Origin: Drechmeria coniospora
Taxonomy: Eukaryota; Ascomycota; Sordariomycetes; Hypocreales; Ophiocordycipitaceae
NCBI RefSeq assembly: GCF_001625195.1
Contig: NC_054389.1
Location: 9,482,520 to 9,546,519, forward strand
Direction: 5' to 3'
DNA length: 64,000 nucleotides
Positions 14,063-23,894 of the stretch are shown one piece after another (within the stretch, counting starts at the first letter, position 1; each line of letters starts with the position of its first letter). Both the position numbers and the translations under genes were made by a program. The notes under the pieces are model-generated. The model worked only from the letters and a program-made list of their open reading frames with translations, did no database searches and was not told the DNA's origin.

Positions 14063-14169
14063 GTTGACGTCGAATTTTGCTGCGGGATGCTTCTGCTCGC
14101 GATTTTTCTCCGTGTGCTCGTCCTGTGCTCCTCTCTTCTCTGCCGCTGCTCTCTAGGAGGGGAGAGGGG

Positions 14170-14177
14170 ATTTATAG
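14170..14177 (-). promoter_or_regulatory. TATA-like element of paralog A
   Basis: On the minus strand this reads CTATAAAT, about 110 bases upstream of the ATG. The same element occurs at similar spacing in front of copies B, C and D. Confidence 0.5.
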
Positions 14178-14269
14178 TCACTGAAAATTCGGGACAAGGT
14201 CAGACCTGGCAACGATAACGACTCTCCACTTACCTGCCGGCAAGGCCAGATAGATAATCAGTCATGCCA

Positions 14270-15590
14270 GATGGTTGTGCTCCATGGCCCGCCGCCTATA
14301 GTGGCACATACTGTACATACCAAGAGACCGAAAACATGGCGCGAATCCTTCCATCTCCCGAAAACGCAGCGCTAGCCGGGAAGCTTGCTTGGGTTTCGAT
14401 CCTGCTTCGGCTTCGGCTCGACTTCATACACGGCGACGCGATGAAGGATTGGCTGCTGGCAGCAGCACAGATGGCAACGGTGGCAGGCCTTGGCAGGCGT
14501 GAGGTGAGTGCATACTTGCATGGGGGGAGAGGGGTCGTGCGTACTGTACAGTACAGACCGCACGGAGCCCATGAGGAGCAAGCACATGTACCTAGTAATT
14601 CATGTACTTACTACTCCGTACTTGCGTGCTTCCATCAACCGCAACCCCATTGCTTGCACAGCGCTCGCAAGGACAGGGAGTGCATGTAGAGTACCTGCAA
14701 GGGAAGGGTACTTTCAAGAAGGTACCGGCGCTACCCATAGGCATACGAGCACACCGAGAGTAACGATGACTGCACGGAGTGCTCCATACTAGTTATTCGT
14801 AATGGCACCAGCAATACGGAGTATGGAGTACACCGACACCTCTCACACCCAGGTGTACAGTGTGGATACAGTACTCGCCTTACATGCATATGCCAAAGTA
14901 GGCAAGTACCGAGTTCCGTTGCCACATTGCCCTAGTACCGTACAGGTGTAATTACTAATAGGAACTTACTAAGTATGTACTTGGTGTGGGGACCCTAGGT
15001 ATTCCACCTGCTCAACCCAACTGCCGGTACCAGCGGCATGCTATAATTAAGTATACTGTATGCAAACTACTGATGTTCTCCGTACTCCATACTCCGTACT
15101 GTTCTCGTACAGTACAAGCACGCGCGTAGTCCCGCGGCGTCCTGGTGATGGACCCTACTGCATGCACTCACTATCAGCACAGCACGAGAGTCCGTGTACA
15201 GCAAGTACTTACTTATACAGTATGTACAAGTACACCTTAATGTAAGTACATGTCAGTACATGCACTTGCACAATTAAGTACAAGTACTGTACAGTAGTAG
15301 GTGCCATTAGGGTGTACAGTACGGAGTACAGTAGTTATATTCCTCCGTATACCTACTAGGCAGGTACGGAGTACTTGCGGAGTATTATTATTGAGCTCCA
15401 AACAAGCTTGTACTGTAAATGTACTTGTAATACATCCAAGTACACACCACCTGTACTTACTTTGTACTGTACGTTGTACACCTAGTACTTTCGTAATATA
15501 CTTGCAACTACTCCGTACCCTCTGTGCTATACTGTACACTACCTACTGTACAGTATATAAGTACACCTACATCTATTGGTGGGTAACCTT
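14270..15590. repeat. Gene-free upstream region of copy A with GTAC island
   Basis: No gene seen. Bases 14,270-14,520 belong to the duplicated block. From about 14,540 to 15,590 GTAC, TACTCCGTA and AAGTAC runs dominate, with short unique stretches between. Confidence 0.55.
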
Positions 15591-15639
15591 CGCCGTCGGT
15601 GCCGTCCGATGAGGAGCTGCCGCTGCGGTTCATGGTCGT

Positions 15640-15850
15640 TGGACATCCATGCGGATCGTTCTTGGAAACATCTACCTGGGCCGACGATGGGACGATTCAT
15701 GTCACGCAAGTTCTCCACAGTTCGTGTATGGAGATGGTGCGGGGACGACAAGGGGGGAACCGCTGCATTTCGGGACACGATTTTCGGCGCAGTGGCATGT
15801 CTGCTCATGGACCGGCGCTGAATCTGAAATGCATCACCCGGCCCATGGTT
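15640..15850 (+). pseudogene. Fragment related to exon 4 of the large modular gene
   Basis: Bases 15,650-15,710 are strikingly similar, on the same (+) strand, to 11,310-11,365 in exon 4 of the 739-aa gene: both read GGTTCTTGGAA-like, then ACCTGGGCCGA, then GGGACGATYMATGTCAC. The translation is GSFLETSTWADDGTIHVTQ against GWFLEPFTWADVGTINVTQ. A second match, AAATGCATCACYCCGG-like, lies at 15,830 against 11,238, but in the opposite order, and no frame joins the pieces. I read it as a scrambled relic of a second large modular gene, or of its last module, left in the 3' flank of copy B. Confidence 0.5.
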
Positions 15851-16140
15851 GCGGACACGTACGTGGATCGATCTTCTGGTGCTCTGCCCTGCTAAGCAGG
15901 GCGTGGACGTGTCCTTGCGGAACAGGTGCGTCGGCGAACGGGATACGGAATTCCAAACAGAAAGTCTATAAAAGTGGTGGTACACGTAATTACACACTAG
16001 CCAACAGTACAGTGACGATATGGCCGGCAATGGCCATGTTCGATATGGAGCAGCGCATCGCGGAAAGCCGGGCGGGCGTTGCGAATGGCTGTGCGTGTGG
16101 TTGTCGGCCAAGCCTCCACCAGCGTTGGTTGTTGCGCCAG

Positions 16141-17384
16141 CTAACCGTAGCGTTGCTTTTGCCAGCATTCAGAATTCTTGGTTCTCTATTCCGTGCAGCA
16201 AGTTTAGCATCTCATCTCCTGCAGACAAACGTGCGATGGGTCGAGCGTCAACATACCAGACAGTCGAAAAATGGCGAACTTTCTTGTTCCCCAGTGTCTG
16301 CACTCCAGCCTTCGTGATTTACGTTGCCGGTCCAGATGATGGTGTGCCTCCTCCATGCCTCGATCTTGTAGTCGATTATCGGAGTGACTTCGAAGATGAG
16401 GTTGGTACCTGCAAGGCGTGCAATCATGATAAAGTCTGCGTCGGGGAGGGGCCCCAAGGTCAGCCGATGCAAAGGTTGGGTTGTATCCGGAGAAGCTTGC
16501 GGTTCTCGGCAGCGCGCCTGCCCATCAACTTACTCTTAATTTGGAATGTATCCTTGCGTCCGACTGTACTGCCATACATACTACCCTGGAGGAGCTGCGA
16601 GTAAATAAACCTGACATCCAGGCCCGTCAGCTGCCGAGGCGAAAACGTTGTGTTGCCGCCAAACATTTCCGGGATGTTCATGGGGACGCCGGCCACGTCT
16701 TTGTCCACTACGCCGTTGAAGAGGACAAAGTCGTAGTTGTCTCTGCCGAATTCGATATAGATCTTTCCCGATGTCGACTCTTCCTTGGCCATGATGATCC
16801 ACGAAGCGACCTGGTCAAACTCGACCTCTTGGGCGGCGGCTTCGTTTGTCGAAATCTTGCAGTGCATTTCCTGGGTTTGGCCGGCACAGTTGCCTATTTC
16901 AAACCCCGACTTCCCCTTTTTACTTCGTTGGAACCCCTTCAGGCATTTCTGCTCAAACCGGCAGTCGAGGCCATGCACACATCCCCAGGCCTTGACGGCA
17001 TCGATGCACTGCTGGTTCTGCGTCGGGGGTTCTTCCTCGATGCTGTTGGAGTCGCCTCTGGCAACTGCCGTCGCGAGCGTTAGCACACAACCGCCGTCGC
17101 GAGCCGGAGACATGACTGCTCCTACCAACTTGATTCTCCTTGGAGCCGTCGTCGGGTTTTACGTAGGGTTTGAGGCTCGGCACGCAACCGTAGACTATCT
17201 TGTTTAGGGCTTCCACCTTGTACTTGTCTCGGTGACGTACAAACTCCTCGCGGTCGGTCGGACAGGTCGTCGGGATTTGGAACGCGCCATCGTCTCTGGC
17301 AACCAAGGTGGCGGGGTCGATGACGCTCGACGATACGGCATACGCTTGGAGCAGCAAGGTGACGGATAGGGCAAGTTGCGGCAT
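16141..17384 (-). CDS. Secreted module protein, paralog B
   Basis: Exons 17384-17126, 17064-16534, 16435-16257 and 16185-16141 give 337 residues, with introns of 61, 98 and 71 bases in phases 1, 1 and 0. I start at the ATG at 17384 because it directly begins the signal peptide (MPQLALSVTLLLQAYAVSSS); an in-frame ATG farther upstream would put 29 polar residues before it. Conserved parts: a TTCPTDREEF segment, GCVHGLDCRFEQKC, GNCAGQTQEMHC, STSGKIYIEFG, FGGNTTFSPRQLTGLDVRF and the module end KIK-N-FIMIARLAGTN, followed by IIWTGNVNHEGW. The short last exon encodes a 14-residue tail with a Cys that ends RYG, shared with C and D. No known domain recognised; extracellular location inferred from the signal peptide and Cys pairs. 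Closest relative in the window is copy A. Confidence 0.78.
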
Positions 17385-17492
17385 GTTGAAGTTGATTTTT
17401 GCTATGCGATGCTTGCTTGCTCTTGTCTGACGAAGCCGTTCTCTTGCCCCCTTCTCCTCTCCTGTTGCCATCGAGGAGGGAGCAGAGGGGGG

Positions 17493-17500
17493 TTTTATAG
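17493..17500 (-). promoter_or_regulatory. TATA-like element of paralog B
   Basis: Reads CTATAAAA on the minus strand, about 110 bases upstream of the chosen ATG; equivalent elements precede A, C and D. Confidence 0.5.
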
Positions 17501-17509
17501 ACGTCTAGA

Positions 17510-18780
17510 AAATCAGGACAAGGCTAGACTTGGCCGTCACGACGACTCTCTGCTTGCCCGCCGGCAAGGATAGATGGCCATGCTCCGTAGCCTGCCGCAG
17601 ATATCGCAGCGCGCAGCATGAAGCCGAAAGCGTGGCGTGTCTCCTGCCGGCTCTCCTGAAAATGCGGCGCGAGTCGGAAGGGTGGCATGAGGCTCGATCC
17701 TGATTCGGCATCGGCTCGACTTTACATGAAGCGATGGGATGAAGGATAGGCTGCTAGCAGCGGCATCGTTGGCGACGGCCTCCTCGTTCAAGGTGCACGT
17801 AGACGCTGGCGGCGAAGGGAGGCAGGTGGTGTGTGTGCCTGCGGTGCGGGGTGGGAATGGTGCCTCCTTCGCGGGGCAGCACATGACAAGCAAGCGTACC
17901 TGGAACGTGCATCGATGGCAACATCATGGTACGGCGCTCGCTCAAGGAGGCAGGTGCATGAAACACGCACCGCAAGTCCGGCTACCTGCAAGAGCATCTG
18001 CAGCAGCTCCGAGTGCTCTACTTCAAGGTGCGTTGTGAAGGTATCGCGGCAAGCACACATTGCAGCATGATGCCAAGTGCAGTCGAAACCAGCAAAGTAC
18101 AGGGTACATGTAAAGACCGCAGAGCTACACCTGCGGCGAGGTGGCTGGTACGAGCATCCTTTCGAGCTAGTACGACCCTGGCGTGACAGGAGTCCGTGAG
18201 TCGTTGCAGCGAGGCGTCGCAAGTCAAGGAGCCGGATTCTGGTGCGGCAACGATGCGAAAGAAGTGGAAGAGGAGAATAATAAAATCGAATTTCGAATCG
18301 GACTGACCAAAGATTCCAGAATCATGTCGCGGATGCCGCCGACTTCCCTCCCTCTGTTCAAGTACCTGAGGGGTGCCCGAAGTGCACAAGCACAAGAGTA
18401 GCACGAGCAACGCTTGCAAGCGTACAGTAATAGTTACGGGCTAGGTGTGCAAACACGCCTATTGCTAATAACAATACAGGTGCTTGTAAGTAAATTAATA
18501 CTTGGTGAGGTACGGAGTTGCTTCAATCCCGGAAGCTTGGAATACTGAGCTCCGCTGCCATGCCCAAGCAGTACAGGTACCCACAGGTCCACTTGCTTGA
18601 CCCGAGCTGCTGGTACCGGCGGCCCGCTACTTGAGAAAGACACTTGTACGAGTACGCGCAAGGGCCGCACTAGTCCCGCAGCGTCTCGAGGATGCCTGCT
18701 ATATTATGACCTGGCCCAATGCAGCATAACGCGACTCCGTGATGCGTCCCATGCACTCCGTATTGCTCGTCCAAACGACT
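17510..18780. other. Gene-free upstream region of copy B
   Basis: No gene seen. A short GTAC stretch lies at 18,415-18,520. The rest is mixed-composition sequence partly alignable with the region upstream of copy A. Confidence 0.5.
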
Positions 18781-19640
18781 CATGAGTTGTTGGTATACGA
18801 CAATCCAGACTCCCGGTGTCCGAAAGAATACCCGCGACGATACCGGCGTGCCGCATCATGGAGGATGGAGTTGCCGCGACGATGAGGACAGCCCAGGACT
18901 CGCCGCTCATGGCTCGCGTCGTGCCCGTCGGTGCTTCGTTGGGCACGCCCAAACAACCCCACGATGGCCCCGACGCGCGCAGGTGATTCGTGCTCGTTCA
19001 TGCCGGCATGCTTTCTTCCCTTGGAGCCTGTGCAGTATAGGTTCCATGCACGCGAGCCATGACAGGCATGAACCATCATCATTGGAGATGCATCGGACAC
19101 CTGTCGGTGGGCGACGCTAGTTGCGTCAGGGTGGAAATTGGCATCGCCGCTCATGGAGTCAGCAGTCGCAGGTGTGTTCGCGCGCACACTTGCTCCAACG
19201 GATTGCGGCCGCATGATGTGCAATGCAAACCACGGCGGCAAGCACCATGTCGACGCTTCATCGTCCGACCATGGCCGCCGGACCTGGTATCGTGAAACCC
19301 TTTGCCTCGGCGGCGCATTTCCATCCTCTGGGAGCATCCCGTGGGCGACATGGCATGGCCTCTACGATGGCCGTGCATGAATGCCTTTGCCTCGTGGCAT
19401 GGCGCCTATCGTGGCTGCGTGTGAAGCCTTTCGCCTCGGTGGAGCATCCCCTCGGAGACATTGGCATGCCACCTGCGGTGTCTGAGGCCTCTTTCGTCGG
19501 TAGAGCGTCTCCATCCTCTCGGCAAGATCCCATCGGCGGCATGGCGTGGCATCTACGGTAGCTGCGTGCGAAACCGTGCGCCTCGGTCGGTATCGCCATC
19601 ATCTCGGAGCCGTGCCATTGGCGACGTGCCATGGTATGGA
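18780..19640. repeat. Degenerate tandem repeat region (GCCTTTGCCTCGG-like units)
   Basis: Between about 19,285 and 19,600 variants of GCCTTTGCCTCGGTGG recur at 19,299, 19,382, 19,428, 19,488 and 19,578. They are separated by CATCCTCTGGGAGC-like and GGCGACATGGCATGGC-like blocks. Units are 45-110 bases and diverged. No gene is supported; frames here change every few hundred bases. Confidence 0.5.
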
Positions 19641-20074
19641 CAGCAGCTGCGGGCATGCTTACAGTACTGTACATGCAGGTGCAAGCAAGTATGTGTGCAT
19701 GCACACCTACGCGTGCGTACCGGACGGGGTGCAAATACGGCAACACGACCAATACATGTACATCGGGCCACCTAATCCCGCAGTGTCTCGGCGATTGTCC
19801 CACGGTGTCATGGCCCAACTCAGCAAAAGCGACAAAGGGTACTTTTAGTGTCGGCAAATTTAATAGTGCATCAAGTTACCTTAACCCTCCATCAATGTTG
19901 TCAATAATAGACGTGCTACATAATTCCTGCCACGTACTTTCGCATCTTGACTACTCCACACACAGTGGCTACTCTGAACGCCAAATGTATTATAGTAAAT
20001 CCATTTTTGGAAGGTCAAGGGTTCGTTTACAGTATGATCTTTTTATTTTAAATACAAGGCAGCGCAAGCAATGC

Positions 20075-20215
20075 AGGCAGCGCAGACAATGCAGCCAGTA
20101 CAGACAATACAGCCAGTACAGACAATACAGTCAGTACAGACAATACAGACAATACAGCCAGTACAGACAATACAGACAAAACAGCCAGTACAGACAATAC
20201 AGTCAGTATAGGCAA
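20075..20215 (+). repeat. VNTR 1, unit ACAGACAATACAGYCAGT
   Basis: About eight imperfect copies of CAGTACAGACAATA in 9- and 18-base steps. In one frame it reads as alternating Gln, Tyr, Ser and Arg, but this is a by-product of the repeat, not a gene. Confidence 0.8.
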
Positions 20216-20944
20216 TTGTTTCTAGAAGTAAGTAGGTATGCGCGTATTACAATAATATCCAAGCATACTTGGTGTACTCTGTTGAAAGTAGGGAGCGGTG
20301 AGCTTACTGAATTGGGTCATGACAGAAATTACATAAGCAGGCCACTGCGTTGAGTCATGACACCGTGGGGATATCGCCGAGACACCAGTGGCCCTACCGA
20401 GACACCGGAACGACAGCGGTGGACCGATTATTGAGACACTGCAGGATTAGGGTGGCCCTAGGTTCTTCGATGTGCACCATCCTACTCCTACGGCGTCTCG
20501 GTAGGGTCACCGGTGTTTCGGTGATTCTCCCATGGTGTCCATCTATCAACGTTGACGATACTAACCGCACTACGTAATTTCTGCAACGTGCGTTTTACCA
20601 ATGCGATCCTGCACAAGCAATAAGATCCGCGTCATCAGTCAACCCTTTCTATCTACAGTACATTGTCAACACTACCCAAGCCGAAATCCCAACAATTTTC
20701 TACCATTTTTTTGCAGTAGTCAGTTGAGTATTATGTGAGGCGAAACGTGTGAGGCAATGTGGCAAGGAAATCGCATCATGGTGTAGTGCTGCTCTGCGAT
20801 GGTGATACGCCTCTTGCATTCACTCTTTGATCATACAGTTGCTGCACATGCACTCTATACCACAAGTCACTCTGTACCAAAAGTACGGTAAATAAACATA
20901 GAAAAGGTCGAGGATTCTATTTGATAATATGGTCCATTTTAAAA

Positions 20945-21000
20945 AGACCGCGCAGGCAGTGCAGGCAGTGCAGGCAGTGTGCATGCAGCGAGCGCAGGCG
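20945..21000 (+). repeat. VNTR 2, unit GTGCAGGCA
   Basis: Four to five copies of GCAGGCAGT at the equivalent place in the second unit. Confidence 0.65.
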
Positions 21001-21796
21001 TTGAAGGCAATTGTAGACTTGCACGATGTACGCAAGATGCTATCTCCGAGGCATTACCGTAACGAACCAGGAATACTATTATAAGTACTTACATAATAAT
21101 AATAGCTTACTTACTGAATTAGGATATAAGAAGAATTACATAAGCAGATGACAGAGTTGGGTCGTGACATCGCCACCCGAATCCACGGTCACGGTCTCTT
21201 GGCGATTGTCCCACGGTGTACGGAGTATTACTTACTTGCGGAGCACGGCGTAGTTGGCCCACTTCGGCAAATGCGAGATGCAGTAATTACGGAGTACTCC
21301 GTACTCCGTACTTGGAGTCTCGGCAAATTTATTACTAGCTGTACTCCGTACATCCAAGTGCCTTACAGTATTAATACTTACAGTACTTACATCCATGAGC
21401 TTTACCAATAATAACCGAAACAGCATATTAATCCAACCGTACGGAGTGCAACGTGTACCCACGCATATCCTGTACTACAAGCAAGATCAACGCCATCAGT
21501 CCACGCTTTCCATCTACAGTACACTGCCAACACTACTCAAACGGATATTCCAAAACTTTCTTTTCTTTCAGAAGTTGCAATTGACGAAATTGTGAGGCGA
21601 CATGCGCCTGAGGCGAAATGTAGGAAGGAAATCGCCGTATAATCCCGACCTCTTGTGTGGCGTAGTGCTGCATGATAGTATGCCTCTTGAATTCACTTCT
21701 TGCCCATGCAGTTGCTGTACATGCGCTCTACGCCAAAGGTAATGCAACCACGTTTCGCAAAGGCCGGGGTTTCTGATTAACAGTATGGTATTTTTT

Positions 21797-21915
21797 AAAA
21801 GGCAGCGCAGTCAGTGTAGTCAGCGCAGTCGGTGCAGTCAGCAGTTAGTGCAGTCGGTGCAGTTAGTGCAGTCGGTGCAGTTAGTGCAGTCGGTGCAGTT
21901 AGTGCAGTCGGTGCA
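21797..21915 (+). repeat. VNTR 3, 18-base unit GTGCAGTCGGTGCAGTTA
   Basis: Four near-perfect copies of the 18-base unit after a less regular lead-in of GCAGTCAGTG. It sits at the equivalent place in the third unit, so the position of the VNTR is conserved but its sequence has been replaced by another GCAG-type unit. Confidence 0.8.
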
Positions 21916-22546
21916 AGTACTGTAGTGTACGTGTAAGTATTCTTAGGTAGACCCGTAGTGAAGGCAGTGAAGGCAATTGTACATGTGCAGAGTACTTGTA
22001 CGTGCATACGGTGCCTTATGGAGTACTCAGTAACATTCCGTACCCAGTAGGGAGCAGGAATGCAATTACTACTATTAGGTACTGTACAACAAGTACGTAA
22101 GTACTACAAGTACGGAGTATTACAGAGTACTTCCACTTACGTTTGGACTGCGCGGCAAGTAGCCTACCGAATTACAGTATGTCGTAACGAAAAGTTATAA
22201 GCAGACTATTCCCCGAGCCACTGTGGGATTAGGGTGGCCCACCGATACACCTGGGATTTTGGCCGACGTCGCGCCCTGGTGAGCAGGAGAGCCGTGACGA
22301 GACGAGGGGCACCATGGTCGTACGGGGCGGGCCAAACGTGTTTGCGGTGCGGACATGGGCACGTGCGTCGATGGGAAGCAAGGGAATGGAATTCTATATG
22401 CAAAGCAAAATTACACACACAGGCAGACCCCGCGTAGCGGCAGGGTGCGGCATCGTCGCGCCATGTCCGAGGTGAAATAGCTCCAGCCCGCTGCGCGTCG
22501 GCGGCAGGAAACGCCTCCAAAGTCTTCACGGCGGCGCCGCGGCGCC

Positions 22547-23793
22547 TTAGCCGTAGCGTAGCCTTGCCGAGCATTCTTCGCTGGTTTCGGTGCTCTGCAA
22601 CGTGCGCATGGTTAGCATGGCGTCTCGGCACCCGTCGTCGGTAGAGCGAGAACCTACGAGGCACAGGAAAGGCGAGATTGGTTTCTCCACGCCGGCCACC
22701 GTGTTCCAGCCCTCCAGATCCAGCTGATGCGACCAGATCTCGGTATGGCCTCTCCCGGCGTCAAACTTTTGGTCGACCAGAGGCATGGTCTGAAAGACGA
22801 GGTTGGTGCCGGCAAGACGTGCGAACAGGGTAAAGGCTAAGTCGGAGGCGGTCAAGGGTCAGCCAAGGGTAGCGCTTTGCCGGAAGGCAACGGCACGTCC
22901 GTCGGTAGACTTACACTTGATCTTGAACGCATCGTCGCCGCCCGACTTGGGATCGTAGTAGAGCTTGACGTGGTTTCCCATGACTTGCTGAAGCGAAAAC
23001 CTCGTTTCGCCGCCAAAGAGCGACGGGATGTTGACCGGGATGATGGCTCGGTTCTTGCTGAGCGAGCCGTCGAAGATGGAAACGCTTTGTCCGTTGCCAA
23101 CTTCGGCCCGGATCTTGCCCGACGCCGGCTGGCCATCGTCCATGATGAGCTCGAAAATCAATCGATCAAAGGCCACCTCGGCGGCCGCGGCCGGGTTCGT
23201 CGAAATCTTGCAGTGCATCTCCCTCGGCACCGTTCCCTTTGCGCAGGGCACCGTTTCCCGATCGCCGAGCTTGATCGTGCCGCCTCCGTGCAGCTCCTTC
23301 AGGCTCCTCCTGCTGCAGGTCTGCACGTAGCGGCAGTCGAGGCCGCGTACGCATCCCCAGGCGCGGGTGATGTCGTTGCAGCTTTGCGAGCTCTTTCCCG
23401 TCTCCTCCACCGTGTTGGAGTCGACTCCTCTCCCCGCTGCCGCACGGTGCGTTAGCAAACAGGAAATTTCTCGTCGGGGACGTTGCCATTCCTACCGATT
23501 GTATTCTGGTTGCTGTCGTCAAAGGTAGGATAGAGCTGTCCTCGCAGCGTCGGCGGCGTACAACCGTAGAGCAGGTTGTCCAGCGCTTCTCCCTTGTTGG
23601 CCCGTTGGAACTCCTTAAAGGCGGCGCGTTCTGTCGGGCATGTCGGGTTTGCCTTAAACACGTCTCTGGGGGCGACTTGACCGAAAATATCGCGTCGGTC
23701 GATGCTGGACCCGTCTGCACGAACGTCGATGACGCTCGACGACACGGCGTAGGCCTGGAGCAGCAAGGCAACGGAGGGAGTGAGACGCGGCAT
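22547..23793 (-). CDS. Secreted module protein, paralog C
   Basis: Exons 23793-23496, 23436-22915, 22836-22658 and 22594-22547 give 348 residues. Introns are 59, 78 and 63 bases in phases 1, 1 and 0, the same positions as in copy B, and exon 3 has the same length (179). Features in order: signal peptide (MPRLTPSVALLLQAYAVSSS), an NPTCPTERAAF segment, YGCTPPTLRG, GCVRGLDCRYVQTC, REMHCKISTNPAAAAEV, the module with DRLIFELIMDDGQPASGKI and FGGETRFSLQQVMGNHVKLY, then KIK-S-FTLFARLAGTN and IWSHQLDLEGW. The final exon encodes a short tail with one Cys ending RLRYG. DRL-x(2)-E-x(2)-DD matches the second module of the 739-aa protein. Function unknown; predicted extracellular. Confidence 0.8.
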
Positions 23794-23884
23794 TATGAAA
23801 GCAATGGTTATTGGCCCGCAGTGCTATGTAGAGGACTTATGACTATGAATTGTCGTCTTCCTTTCCTTGAGAGCAGCATCCGAT

Positions 23885-23892
23885 ATTTATAG
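23885..23892 (-). promoter_or_regulatory. TATA-like element of paralog C
   Basis: CTATAAAT on the minus strand, about 92 bases upstream of the ATG. Confidence 0.5.
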
Positions 23893-23894
23893 CC

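Larger units (their letters stand above)
12300..15200. repeat. Duplicated block A (paired with block B at about 15,590-18,750)
   Basis: The gene copy A, its 3' flank and its 5' flank all have counterparts around copy B. Examples: GATGAAGGATTGGCTGCT at 14,440 against GATGAAGGATAGGCTGCT near 17,740; CCGGTACCAGCGGC near 15,026 against TGGTACCGGCGGCC near 18,610; CGTAGTCCCGCGGCGTC near 15,125 against CTAGTCCCGCAGCGTC near 18,670. Divergence is substantial and unevenly spread, so the duplication is not recent. Boundaries are approximate. Confidence 0.62.
15590..18750. repeat. Duplicated block B (paired with block A)
   Basis: Contains copy B and flanks matching those of copy A, as described for block A. 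Its upstream part (17,560-18,750) has lost most of the GTAC island seen in block A, so the islands inserted or expanded after the duplication in at least one block. Confidence 0.6.
19780..22210. repeat. Three related repeat units, each carrying a GCAG/CAGT-type VNTR
   Basis: Three successive units share a common order: a CGGCGATTGTCCCACGGTGT-like start (19,790; 20,515; 21,195), then a CATCAGTCMACSCTTTC segment, TCTACAGTACAYTG and TTGTGAGGCGA. Next come a TTTTTAAAAGGCAGCGCAG-like approach to a tandem repeat, and an end near TGAATTRGG...ATAAGCAG (20,310-20,340; 21,114-21,150; 22,170-22,205). Bases 20,620-20,980 and 21,480-21,830 can be followed side by side. No transposase or reverse-transcriptase frame is seen, so the mechanism of spread is unknown. 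Confidence 0.6.

Noticed and set aside
14540..15590. GTAC islands as footprints of repeat-induced point mutation
   Set aside because: RIP would deplete C and CpG and enrich TpA. Here C and G are balanced and CCGTAC keeps its CpG, so RIP does not explain the islands.
19631..20353. 240-codon frame with a Ser-Gln-Tyr-Arg repeat that looks like a low-complexity protein
   Set aside because: The repeat part is a translation of the CAGTACAGACAATA VNTR, and the equivalent frames in the two sister repeat units are broken.
19780..22210. Retrotransposon or DNA transposon
   Set aside because: No reverse transcriptase, integrase or transposase motif in any frame, no clear long terminal repeats or terminal inverted repeats; kept only as repeat units of unknown type.
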